Source of the DNA: Paenibacillus sp.
Lineage (GTDB): Bacteria > Bacillota > Bacilli > Paenibacillales > Paenibacillaceae
NCBI GenBank assembly: GCA_023512345.1
Contig: JAILZT010000005.1
Span: 186,001 to 250,000, forward strand
DNA: 64,000 nucleotides
Direction of reading: 5' to 3'
Shown: positions 9,297 to 16,879 of the stretch, one piece after another
How the letters are laid out: each line of letters starts with the position of its first letter
How positions within the stretch are numbered: position 1 is the first letter of the stretch
The notes under the pieces: model-generated
What the model saw: the letters and a program-made list of their open reading frames with translations, nothing else
The model's database searches: none
What the model was told of the DNA's origin: nothing
Program-made: the position numbers and the translations under genes

Positions 9297-9947
9297 TTAT
9301 TGGTTTACTTGTGCCATTACTTCTTCAACGAAGTTGTCAACTTTCTTTTCCAAACCTTCGCCAAGCTCGTAACGAACAAAACGACGAATGGAGATATTCT
9401 CACCAATCGTGCTGATTTTTTCATTCAACAATTGAGAAATTGTTTTGTCTGGGTTTTTAACAAAAGTTTGCTCCAGCAAGCAAAATTCTTCGTAGTATTT
9501 GCTGATACGGCCTTCAACCATTTTTTCAACAATTTTCTCAGGCTTGCCTTCGTTAAGAGCTTGAGCCTTCAAAATTTCTTTTTCTTTTTCTAAAGCATCT
9601 GTTGGCACTTCTTCACGACGAACATAAAGCGGATTAGCTGCAGCGATTTGCATAGCGATATCACGTGCAAATTCTTTGAACTGATCTGTTTTACCAACAA
9701 AGTCAGTTTCACAGTTGATTTCTACGAGAACCCCAATACGGCCTCCAGCATGAATGTAAGATTCTACTGTACCTTCAGTTGCAATACGGCCTGCTTTGCT
9801 TGCAGCTGCGGAAAGACCTTTTTCACGAAGCAATTCAGCGGCTCTAGTGATATCATTATTTGCTTCTTCAAGTGCTTTTTTACAATCAAGCATACCTGCG
9901 CCTGTTCTTTCACGAAGTTCTTTTACTGCTTTTGCATCTACTGCCAT
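9297..9947 (-). CDS. tsf: Elongation factor Ts, short form
   Basis: Guanine-nucleotide exchange factor for EF-Tu. The N-terminal UBA-like domain is clear ([20 protein letters not shown]), followed by the TDFVGKT signature near residues 78-84. I start at ATG 9945-9947 behind GGAGGGAATAACA, giving 216 residues. B. subtilis EF-Ts is about 290, so this copy lacks part of the dimerisation core, a reduced architecture also known from other bacteria. It is co-transcribed with rpsB. Confidence 0.95.
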   Translation of the reverse strand: MAVDAKAVKELRERTGAGMLDCKKALEEANNDITRAAELLREKGLSAAASKAGRIATEGTVESYIHAGGRIGVLVEINCETDFVGKTDQFKEFARDIAMQIAAANPLYVRREEVPTDALEKEKEILKAQALNEGKPEKIVEKMVEGRISKYYEEFCLLEQTFVKNPDKTISQLLNEKISTIGENISIRRFVRYELGEGLEKKVDNFVEEVMAQVNQ

Positions 9948-9997
9948 TGTTATTCCCTCCAAATGAGTTGTAGTTACATATTACATCTTAGTATCCT

Positions 9998-10042
9998 AAA
10001 AAAAGGGCAGTGAGAGGTTATCCACCTGCCAACCACCCTTTT
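9998..10042 (-). terminator. Attenuator-like hairpin between rpsB and tsf
   Basis: On the minus strand AAAAGGG and GGCAG (10042-10026) can pair with CTGCC and CCTTTT (10010-10001), followed by seven T residues. It may be a partial terminator that sets the S2 to EF-Ts ratio; the large loop lowers confidence. Confidence 0.45.
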
Positions 10043-10073
10043 CATTTAAGTTCATGTTATAGTTCGAAAGTTA

Positions 10074-10775
10074 TTAAGCTGTAGTTGTTTCTTCGCCTTG
10101 GTGAGCTTCTACAACAGCGTCAGCCATTTTACCAGTCAACAATTTCACGGCGCGAATAGCGTCGTCGTTACCTGGAATAACATAATCGATTTCGTCTGGA
10201 TCACAGTTAGTATCAACGATAGCTACGATAGGAATACCCAATTTGCGAGCTTCTGCAACAGCAATACGCTCTTTACGCGGATCAATGATGAACAACGCGC
10301 TTGGCAAACCTCTCATGTTTTTGATACCGCCTAGGAATTTTTCAAGACGATCTTTCTCTTTGCGGAGAAGGATAACTTCTTTCTTAGGCAATACTGCGAA
10401 GGTACCGTCTTCTTCCCAAGCTTCCAATTTCTTCAAGCGATCAATACGCTTTTGAATCGTTTGGAAGTTAGTCAGGGTACCACCCAGCCAACGTTGGTTA
10501 ATGAAGAACATACCCGAACGTTCAGCTTCTTCTTTTACGGAATCTTGTGCTTGTTTCTTTGTTCCTACGAATAGGATTGTGCCGTTATCAGCAGCGACGC
10601 TTTTTACAAAGTTGTAAGCTTCTTCTACCTTCTTGACCGTTTTTTGCAGGTCAATAATGTAAATTCCGTTTCTTTCAGTGAAGATATAACGATCCATTTT
10701 TGGGTTCCAACGACGAGTCTGGTGACCGAAGTGTACCCCAGCTTCTAGAAGCTGTTTCATAGATATTACTGCCAT
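10074..10775 (-). CDS. rpsB: 30S ribosomal protein S2
   Basis: Small-subunit ribosomal protein of 233 residues. Recognised by [20 protein letters not shown] at the N-terminus, [10 protein letters not shown], the [14 protein letters not shown] signature near residue 95, and [20 protein letters not shown] near 170. The start is ATG 10773-10775 with AGGAGG nine nucleotides upstream. An in-frame GTG two codons earlier is worse placed. Confidence 0.97.
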   Translation of the reverse strand: MAVISMKQLLEAGVHFGHQTRRWNPKMDRYIFTERNGIYIIDLQKTVKKVEEAYNFVKSVAADNGTILFVGTKKQAQDSVKEEAERSGMFFINQRWLGGTLTNFQTIQKRIDRLKKLEAWEEDGTFAVLPKKEVILLRKEKDRLEKFLGGIKNMRGLPSALFIIDPRKERIAVAEARKLGIPIVAIVDTNCDPDEIDYVIPGNDDAIRAVKLLTGKMADAVVEAHQGEETTTA

Positions 10776-10904
10776 CTTCACACACCTCCTAATTTTGGTT
10801 TATTGTGTGTCTCCTCCGCCGCGTGTCATCTTTCAGCAAGACTTTCTTCAGAAGAAAGCACCTCTTGTCGAAATCAACCGGCGTGTGTTTTAACACCGTC
10901 AATT

Positions 10905-10933
10905 ACTATATCATATTCTAATATTGGATGCAA
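10905..10933 (-). promoter_or_regulatory. Sigma-A promoter of rpsB-tsf
   Basis: -35 TTGCAT (10933-10928), a 17-nt spacer, and -10 TATAGT (10910-10905) on the minus strand. About 120 nt of leader follow before rpsB. The leader holds the hairpin CTTTCT-TCTGA-AGAAAG near 10841-10859, which might be an S2 autoregulatory element (inference). Confidence 0.75.
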
Positions 10934-10978
10934 CGAATTGTTTGCCTTAAATTAAAAATAGGAATCCTAAGTGTTATT

Positions 10979-11560
10979 TCATTTTTTGGTTGTTAGCTTG
11001 TCGATGATAGAATCAAGACTTTCTTCCGGGTCAAAATTATACCTGCCGTATTGAATAACCTTGGTTACTCCACGTTTATCCGCAGCACGTAAGAACGCTT
11101 TTTCATCCGGTATTACGCCTGCTTTCAACAATAGGTCGGCTACTTTAGTTAAGTTGCTGCCATTGGGAATACGTAAGGAAATAGAACCCACCTCTGGAGT
11201 GACGGGTGTAGTACTCGAATCAGGCTGTTTCACTACTGAATCTTTCGGGGTTGAGGGAACAGAAGGATCCGCAGCTTTCTCCGGGGTCGTTACTGCCTTT
11301 GGAACAACTGCAGGAGAGGTTGACGCATCGGTCTCTGTAGGTTCAGATTCTATGGATTCTTCCTTCAGAGCAGCCCATTCTTCCTTAGTAAGGAGCTTGT
11401 CTGCTTCTTCAGTAACTCTTAGATTGAGTCTCTCAGCATCTTTAATAACCTGATCTTTTGAAGGCTCAGCTGTACCTGCTGTGATCATGAGTTGGAGCAA
11501 TAGTGCTCCTGCTAAAAGCCCACTACCTAGCCCAAGCATAAAGGAACGATTTTTAATCAC
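10979..11560 (-). CDS. Membrane-anchored protein with MltG-like N-terminal subdomain
   Basis: Protein of 193 residues ending the fla/che transcript. An N-terminal hydrophobic segment (about residues 8-28) is a signal anchor. A Ser/Thr/Pro/Glu-rich linker follows (about 60-125), then a 65-residue domain (SISLRIPNGSNLTKVADLLL to the end) resembling the LysM-like substrate-binding part of endolytic transglycosylase MltG/YceG. The catalytic domain with its Glu is absent, so it is unlikely to be an active transglycosylase and may bind glycan or a partner. The start is GTG 11560 behind AGGAGG, overlapping the preceding gene by 4 nt. The family call is moderately sure; the function is unknown. Confidence 0.7.
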   Translation of the reverse strand: MIKNRSFMLGLGSGLLAGALLLQLMITAGTAEPSKDQVIKDAERLNLRVTEEADKLLTKEEWAALKEESIESEPTETDASTSPAVVPKAVTTPEKAADPSVPSTPKDSVVKQPDSSTTPVTPEVGSISLRIPNGSNLTKVADLLLKAGVIPDEKAFLRAADKRGVTKVIQYGRYNFDPEESLDSIIDKLTTKK

Positions 11561-12126
11561 ATCGATTCCTCCTGTTTGGCAAGCTGAAGAATGAGTTGTA
11601 CTTCTCCTCGTTGAAGTCCGGATGATTTGGCAATAGCGTCAATAGACTTCCCTTGCTCATTAAGTTCAAATAATTTAGGATAGCGCATTTTAATAGAATT
11701 CACTGGCTCAGGTTCAGGTTTAACCGGCGGTGTTGGGTTAGGAAGCATTTCTTTTCCTTCGTCCTTGCTCTCGGCACCTTCTTTTTTATGCGAAAAGGCC
11801 AACTGAAGCATTCCTGTCTCTCCAGCGGCCACACGTGCTTCAATATGTGCAGATTTTTGTTGCTGTTCTGCTAATTGTACCTTAAGCTCGTTAAGTTGCT
11901 CCTGTAAAGCAGAGTGGCTCACCTGAGACTGCTGCTTAATGCCGCTTACCAGTTTGACCATCTCTTCATTCTCACGTTCAATATCTGCCACATACAGCTC
12001 CAGTGCAGCTTCGGTCTCTTTCAGGCTTTTCTTCTCTGTGCTCCCCCCTCGGGAGTGAGTTGGCAGCTTCAGGCCGTAAGCGATGGCACAGACGCCTAAC
12101 AGCACAATATACACCCATGGTTGCAA
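11557..12126 (-). CDS. swrB: SwrB/YlxL-like membrane coiled-coil protein (DUF6115-type)
   Basis: 189 residues: one N-terminal membrane segment (WVYIVLLGVCAIAYG), a long acidic coiled coil (about residues 30-105), a Pro/Glu linker, and a conserved C-terminal helix-turn-helix-like tail (RYPKLFELNEQGKSIDAIAK). It has the layout of B. subtilis SwrB, which promotes flagellar basal-body maturation and export activation, and the same place between sigD and rpsB. Orthology is inferred from architecture and synteny. Confidence 0.7.
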   Translation of the reverse strand: MQPWVYIVLLGVCAIAYGLKLPTHSRGGSTEKKSLKETEAALELYVADIERENEEMVKLVSGIKQQSQVSHSALQEQLNELKVQLAEQQQKSAHIEARVAAGETGMLQLAFSHKKEGAESKDEGKEMLPNPTPPVKPEPEPVNSIKMRYPKLFELNEQGKSIDAIAKSSGLQRGEVQLILQLAKQEESM

Positions 12127-12160
12127 GTGTGTCCTGTCTCCTTTAACTTAAAAAATTTCC

Positions 12161-12472
12161 TTACAGCGATAGATCAATACTGTGTCCTTTGTAGGGGTGT
12201 TCCGCATCACGATACTTGCTAGATTCGCCCTTTTTTCCAGATGAAGAATTCCCACCAGAATCATGCCCGTGATGCCCATCATCCCCTACTAAGGTTTCAG
12301 AGGTTTCATCCACTCCACTGCTTCGTTGAGTCTGTTCATGACTGTTTTTCACAATTTGTCCAGCCAGCTGTTGTTGATTGAGCGAGGGACGATGCTGAAG
12401 GTCATTCTGAATCTTCCCTGCCTCGGTAGCCCGGGGTACTGCGATTTGTAATTCCACTGGTTTTAGACTCAA
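12161..12472 (-). CDS. Small flagellar-operon protein of unknown function
   Basis: 103 residues with no recognised domain. The N-terminal half is regular and amphipathic (MSLKPVELQIAVPRATEAGK). The middle is Gly/Ser/His-rich and probably disordered (GHHGHDSGGNSSSGKK). The tail EHPYKGHSIDLSL ends in alternating hydrophobic residues. TTG start at 12472 with GGAGGG six nucleotides upstream. Its place between the FapA-like gene and swrB suggests a role in flagellar assembly or membrane positioning, but this is only context. Confidence 0.6.
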   Translation of the reverse strand: MSLKPVELQIAVPRATEAGKIQNDLQHRPSLNQQQLAGQIVKNSHEQTQRSSGVDETSETLVGDDGHHGHDSGGNSSSGKKGESSKYRDAEHPYKGHSIDLSL

Positions 12473-12522
12473 GGCAATCCCTCCTCACGGATAATGTCCG
12501 CCCACTGCAGCTGACCGCCTGA

Positions 12523-13932
12523 TTATACATTCGGTATAATGCTTATATCGCCTTCACTATACTTAAAAGTAACTCTTTCAGTTGGATCTTTTACAAATCT
12601 AGTGTATCTGCCTATTACTATTTTGGAGCCGCCATAAATAGTTTTAATTACCTCTACTTTGGCCTTCCCAGTATCCTCTAGCATTCTTTCAATCTCAAGT
12701 ATTCGACTTTTAATTGTTGATTCCTCACGTGTATGGGACTGTTTAGTAGCATTAAGCTTAACTCGAAGCGCCATTTTATCAGGAGAAAGCTGACCGTGAG
12801 TGGCAAGCTGATTTAAAAGATATAAGGCCTTGGTTGTCTTATCTTCATTCTCTAGCAATAATCGCAGCTGATGCCGCAAATCATTAATTTCGTTCCTCAG
12901 CTCCGGGAGAACACCCACCTCAATGGCAGTCGATGTCGACATCGAATTGCCTATTGTTCGAGCTACTACTTTATCACCGGCTTGTATAGTACCACCGACG
13001 ATCAATCCCTTTGTACCATTGCAAATTACATCATTACCCGCTCGGATATTGGAATGCATAATGCTTTGAGATACGATTACATCCTCACCGGCAACAACAT
13101 TGCCTTCCTGAATAAAGGAGACTTTTACATTGCCCCCTGCAGTTACATGTCCTTTGTTGTAACCAATGATACCACCCGTAATCTCAATAGATCCTCCAGC
13201 AATCAACTCCGCGCCTTCTACGCCTCCAACTACCCGTATGTCGCCTGCCGACTTTACCGTGAACCCAGTTAGAACATTCCCGCGAATGACAACAGTTCCC
13301 ACAAAGTCGATATTACCCACACTATAATCGACATCCCCATTAATCTCATAAATAGGGAACACATTGATCTTGCCTTTATCGGTTAGGGTTATGAGCCCAT
13401 CTATCGCTGCGTACAAAGAGGTCTGATTGTTGTCCACCAAGACATTTTTCCCGATTTTAAAATGGGCTTCCTTCCCCACTTTACTCGGTATCTCTTCTCC
13501 CGTCACAGTTTTGCCTGGCGTTCCAGGCTGCGGCGGAATTATTTTTGCGATTAATTGTCCTTTACGAACATTGCTCAGTCTTTTTAGGTCCTTGAAATCA
13601 ACCTTCCCATCCGCATTTTCATGCGGTTTCCGATCGATTTCCTCTTCCATAGAGATAGCCATAACAACTTGTCCATCGGTTCCATTGATAGCATTATCAC
13701 CAACGGCAATGGATACTTTGTTGAAAAAATATTCCTCAGGATGACTGGCAAGACGTTCAATAATATTAACTTGTATACCGTGGCGAATGTTATGGCTGTT
13801 CAAAAATGCTTCAATATCTTCAACAGTACAAGTAAAATTTTCATCCTTTTTGGAAAATTGAAGATACGCAATCCCTTTGTCATCTGAAAATGTAATGTTC
13901 AAATAGTGATTCAACGCATATTGGCCAATCAT
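12523..13932 (-). CDS. FapA-family (DUF342) polymer-forming-type protein
   Basis: 469 residues. A globular N-terminal part is followed by a right-handed beta-helix-like stretch of short Gly/Val repeats (about residues 190-330: SAGDIRVVGGVEGAELIAGG, EGNVVAGEDVIVSQSIMHSN). A helical coiled-coil region follows (about 345-425). This is the DUF342/FapA architecture; FapA in Vibrio affects polar flagellar assembly and placement. ATG 13932 has GGGAGG upstream. It lies 30 nt downstream of sigD. Its role in this organism is inferred. Confidence 0.8.
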   Translation of the reverse strand: MIGQYALNHYLNITFSDDKGIAYLQFSKKDENFTCTVEDIEAFLNSHNIRHGIQVNIIERLASHPEEYFFNKVSIAVGDNAINGTDGQVVMAISMEEEIDRKPHENADGKVDFKDLKRLSNVRKGQLIAKIIPPQPGTPGKTVTGEEIPSKVGKEAHFKIGKNVLVDNNQTSLYAAIDGLITLTDKGKINVFPIYEINGDVDYSVGNIDFVGTVVIRGNVLTGFTVKSAGDIRVVGGVEGAELIAGGSIEITGGIIGYNKGHVTAGGNVKVSFIQEGNVVAGEDVIVSQSIMHSNIRAGNDVICNGTKGLIVGGTIQAGDKVVARTIGNSMSTSTAIEVGVLPELRNEINDLRHQLRLLLENEDKTTKALYLLNQLATHGQLSPDKMALRVKLNATKQSHTREESTIKSRILEIERMLEDTGKAKVEVIKTIYGGSKIVIGRYTRFVKDPTERVTFKYSEGDISIIPNV

Positions 13933-13962
13933 TTTTGGTCCTCCCTTCGCGAGTATCTATTA

Positions 13963-14751
13963 TTAATCGTTTTGCATTAATAGATCACGGTTTTTCTCGA
14001 GTGTGCCCTTTAGACGTAAAATAGCTTTGGAATGTAGCTGCGAAATCCGTGAAGGAGACAAAGACATAACCTCGGCAATCTCGCTTAGGGACAAATCTTC
14101 ATAATATAAAAGGGACACAACGGTCCGTTCTTTCACCGTTAATTTCTCAATTCCTTTGGTGAGTGTTTCTCGTAAATAAAACTCATTAACCTTAATATCG
14201 GGATTTTTAGCTTTATCATCCACCAATAAGGACATCCGTGTCTCCGATTCTTCATCACGAATGGGATCTTCCAAAGAACACAAAGACATAACGGCTACAT
14301 CCTGCAGCATGTTTTGAAATTCTTGTTCACTAATATTTAAATACTTGCTCATTTCTTCGTCACTAACTGATCTTAAATACTTCTGCTCAAGCTGTTGGTA
14401 AGCGTCCTCGATCCGTTTGGATTTTTCTCGAACCGATCGAGGAACCCAGTCACTCTGACGCAAGGAATCTAGAATAGCTCCCCTTACCCGCCAGGAGGCA
14501 TAGGTCTGGAATTGAAGGCCGCGTTTGTAATCAAATTTCTCGATCGCATCTATCAGTCCCATAACACCATTACTGGCCAAGTCATCCTTAGACACATTTT
14601 TTGGTAAGCCAACCGCTAGACGACTGGATACATAATCTACAATATGGAGATAACTCTCAATTAGTCTTTTCTTGGCTTCAGGGTTACCGTGTTCTTTCCA
14701 CTGTACCCATAGCTCGTCAGTTTCCGATTGAGAAGCTCTACGCTCGTTCAA
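13963..14751 (-). CDS. sigD: Flagellar/motility sigma factor SigD (FliA/WhiG family)
   Basis: Directs RNA polymerase to late flagellar, chemotaxis and autolysin promoters. 262 residues. Region 2 contains VSKDDLASNGVMGLIDAIEK and FDYKRGLQFQTYASWRVRGA (about residues 50-100). Region 4 contains ERTVVSLLYYEDLSLSEIAE and LSPSRISQLHSKAI (about 205-245). The start is TTG 14749-14751 with GGGAGGTG eight nucleotides upstream. It sits near the 3' end of the fla/che operon, as in B. subtilis. No flgM anti-sigma gene is in the window. Confidence 0.95.
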   Translation of the reverse strand: MNERRASQSETDELWVQWKEHGNPEAKKRLIESYLHIVDYVSSRLAVGLPKNVSKDDLASNGVMGLIDAIEKFDYKRGLQFQTYASWRVRGAILDSLRQSDWVPRSVREKSKRIEDAYQQLEQKYLRSVSDEEMSKYLNISEQEFQNMLQDVAVMSLCSLEDPIRDEESETRMSLLVDDKAKNPDIKVNEFYLRETLTKGIEKLTVKERTVVSLLYYEDLSLSEIAEVMSLSPSRISQLHSKAILRLKGTLEKNRDLLMQND

Positions 14752-14849
14752 TTAGCTTTCACCTCCCAAAGTTTAGTCAGCGGGCTTGTGTGGCGAAATA
14801 TTACTTATTACTTTCAGTAATACATTAAGGTTTCCGCCACAGTACACGC

Positions 14850-15269
14850 TTATTCTTCTTTCAGGTGACGAACGGCCTTAGCCAATTCTTCTGGATCTTT
14901 AAGTGTGACCAGTTTTGGGGGCTGCAATGGCTTGAACCCTAGTTCACTGCCACTTTCTTGTCCCGCTTGCGGCTTTAACAGGTTCTTAAGCTCTTCATCC
15001 TCATTTGGAGTCACCACATCCAGTGTGCTACCAAGCGTTTCATTATTACCATCCACGGATAATTGCAAGTTCTGGGGACTCGGGGATTCTTTAAAGATAA
15101 AACCCAATACCCATCTTAAGACAAACGCAAGCACAAACCAGACAGAAAATCCTAAAACACCACGTATTAAACTAGTCATAAGCAAGTTATTCCCGACAGT
15201 TACCAGAAAGGTTAACACAAAACCAATTAACCCAAACAACACATTAAACAAAATATTTCCGATCATCAT
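14850..15269 (-). CDS. Small membrane protein between cheD and sigD, function unknown
   Basis: 139 residues. Two hydrophobic segments fill the first 60 residues (about 3-25 and 37-58). The rest is an acidic, Pro-rich cytoplasmic-looking tail ending FKPLQPPKLVTLKDPEELAK. The ATG overlaps the cheD stop (TAATG), implying translational coupling. I recognise no domain. The context suggests a membrane accessory of motility or chemotaxis; no function is assigned. Confidence 0.65.
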   Translation of the reverse strand: MMIGNILFNVLFGLIGFVLTFLVTVGNNLLMTSLIRGVLGFSVWFVLAFVLRWVLGFIFKESPSPQNLQLSVDGNNETLGSTLDVVTPNEDEELKNLLKPQAGQESGSELGFKPLQPPKLVTLKDPEELAKAVRHLKEE

Positions 15270-15766
15270 TATAGTTCCTTAGAGCCTTTTTGCACACTTC
15301 GGATGTACAACACTCCGGTGCTGCAGGCAATTTCTATTGTCCGGCCATAACTCCCGCCAGTATCCTCGGCAATAAGAGGGATTTTCAAGGCTTCGAGCGC
15401 AAGCTTGCAAGATTCCACATTCCGGGGTCCAATTCTCATTGTATCGTTCCCTCCAGCGAAGGCAAACATCTGTGAACCTCCGGCCATTTTAGCCACAATC
15501 CTGCTTCGAATCGCGCCCAATTCAAGTAGACGAGACAATAACTCAGGTACAGCCGTATCTGCAAATTTCGCGATATTTAATTGTCCCTCCCGGGCAATAT
15601 CCGAGGAAGGCAGCATGACATGAGCCATACCGCCAAGTTTCTTACCCGGATCATAGAGGGTCAAACCAACACAAGAGCCAAGGCCGGTTGTCCGGATCAA
15701 GCTGTCTTGACTACCTACGTTGAGATCGGCCATACCCACCTTGATTATGCTTTGTTCCTCAATCAT
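15269..15766 (-). CDS. cheD: Chemoreceptor glutamine deamidase CheD
   Basis: Deamidates receptor glutamines and, in Bacillus, forms the CheC-CheD-CheY-P adaptation circuit. 165 residues. The catalytic Cys32 lies in GLGSCVGLTLYDP and His49 in GGMAHVMLPSS; the family Thr/Gly-rich segment MAGGSQMFAF is near residue 95. The start overlaps the end of cheC by 8 nt and the stop overlaps the next ATG by one base. Confidence 0.95.
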   Translation of the reverse strand: MIEEQSIIKVGMADLNVGSQDSLIRTTGLGSCVGLTLYDPGKKLGGMAHVMLPSSDIAREGQLNIAKFADTAVPELLSRLLELGAIRSRIVAKMAGGSQMFAFAGGNDTMRIGPRNVESCKLALEALKIPLIAEDTGGSYGRTIEIACSTGVLYIRSVQKGSKEL

Positions 15767-16385
15767 CTTCGAATGGTACTCCTAGGGACTTGAATATTTT
15801 CGGAAACGACTCCGGGTCAGGTATTAGGAAGAACTGGCCTTCAATTTCATTGTTCCCCTCTAGGAAAGTTGTATCAATCAGCAGGGCATTATCTCCCATT
15901 TGACCAAACTGCAACAGCCCATAACCTAAAATCGCCCCTGCCATATCCATTGCCAGCGCCGGAACCGTAGGATACATAGATAGAGAAGTAAAGTCAGCTA
16001 AAGAAGAAAGATACGATCCGGCTAATATATTGCCGATTTCATTAAGTGCCGAAAGCTCCATTTCACTTAATTCATCACCACCAGAGATCTCTATGCCAGC
16101 AATTCGACTAAGTAAACTCATGGCAGCCTCTGGAGATAAGATGAAAAACAAGTTGCCTGGTGCTTCACCTTCAACTCGCAGAAATACTGCATATACCAGT
16201 TTTTCTGCCCCGCCAACTTTTTCGGTTATTTCTTCAAATGTTAAAAGTTGTACTTTGGGAACAGCCATATCAATAGGCTTGTTCAACAACTGAGATAACG
16301 CAGTAGCTGCATTCCCAGCTCCAATATTACCAACTTCTTTTAGAACATCCATTTTAAAATCTTTAAAATGTTTAAATAGTTCCAT
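15759..16385 (-). CDS. cheC: CheY-P phosphatase CheC
   Basis: Cytoplasmic phosphatase of CheY-P in the Bacillus-type adaptation system, stimulated by CheD. 208 residues with two E-x2-N active-site motifs: LKEVGNIGAGNAATALSQLL near residues 15-34 and ALNEIGNILAGSY near 112-124. Both Glu and Asn pairs are intact, so both sites could work. It lies directly between cheW and cheD. Confidence 0.95.
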   Translation of the reverse strand: MELFKHFKDFKMDVLKEVGNIGAGNAATALSQLLNKPIDMAVPKVQLLTFEEITEKVGGAEKLVYAVFLRVEGEAPGNLFFILSPEAAMSLLSRIAGIEISGGDELSEMELSALNEIGNILAGSYLSSLADFTSLSMYPTVPALAMDMAGAILGYGLLQFGQMGDNALLIDTTFLEGNNEIEGQFFLIPDPESFPKIFKSLGVPFEDD

Positions 16386-16389
16386 AGGG

Positions 16390-16851
16390 TTAGTCCTCTA
16401 GACTTTCCAATTGAACAATTTCACCTTTATTAAGCACTTCGGATAAGTTTAGCATAATAAGCAAACGGTCTTCACCTATCTTAGCGACTCCATCCAAATA
16501 TTTAGCTTTGATGCCTCCTACCACATCTGGAGGGGTATCAATAGAATCTCTGTTCAAATCAATAACATCATTAGCTGAATCAACAATGAACCCAACCTCT
16601 ATGTCATTAACTGAGACTATAATAATACGAGTTTGATCGGTGTGTTCCGCCTCGTCAATACCAAAGCGTCCACGAAGATCTATGACAGGGATAACAACAC
16701 CGCGTAAATTAATAACACCTTTGATAAAAGAATACGTTTTAGGAACGCGTGTAATTGGCATCATGCGCTCAATCGTTTGTACCTTTTCAACCTCAATACC
16801 GTATTCCTCAGAACCTAATTTGAACACTATGACTTTAATATCTTCAGCCAT
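16390..16851 (-). CDS. cheW: Chemotaxis coupling protein CheW
   Basis: Adapter linking methyl-accepting receptors to CheA. 153 residues forming a single CheW SH3-like domain (IKVIVFKLGSEEYGIEVEKV; KGVINLRGVVIPVIDLRGRF; ADHTDQTRIIIVSV-like strand near residue 80). ATG 16851 follows GGGAGG. It lies between cheA and cheC. Confidence 0.96.
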   Translation of the reverse strand: MAEDIKVIVFKLGSEEYGIEVEKVQTIERMMPITRVPKTYSFIKGVINLRGVVIPVIDLRGRFGIDEAEHTDQTRIIIVSVNDIEVGFIVDSANDVIDLNRDSIDTPPDVVGGIKAKYLDGVAKIGEDRLLIMLNLSEVLNKGEIVQLESLED

Positions 16852-16879
16852 GGAATGAACCTCCCTGTTCTTATCCTAG

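Noticed and set aside
10979..11560. Full endolytic transglycosylase MltG
   Set aside because: Only the N-terminal LysM-like part is recognisable; length is about half and the catalytic domain is absent.
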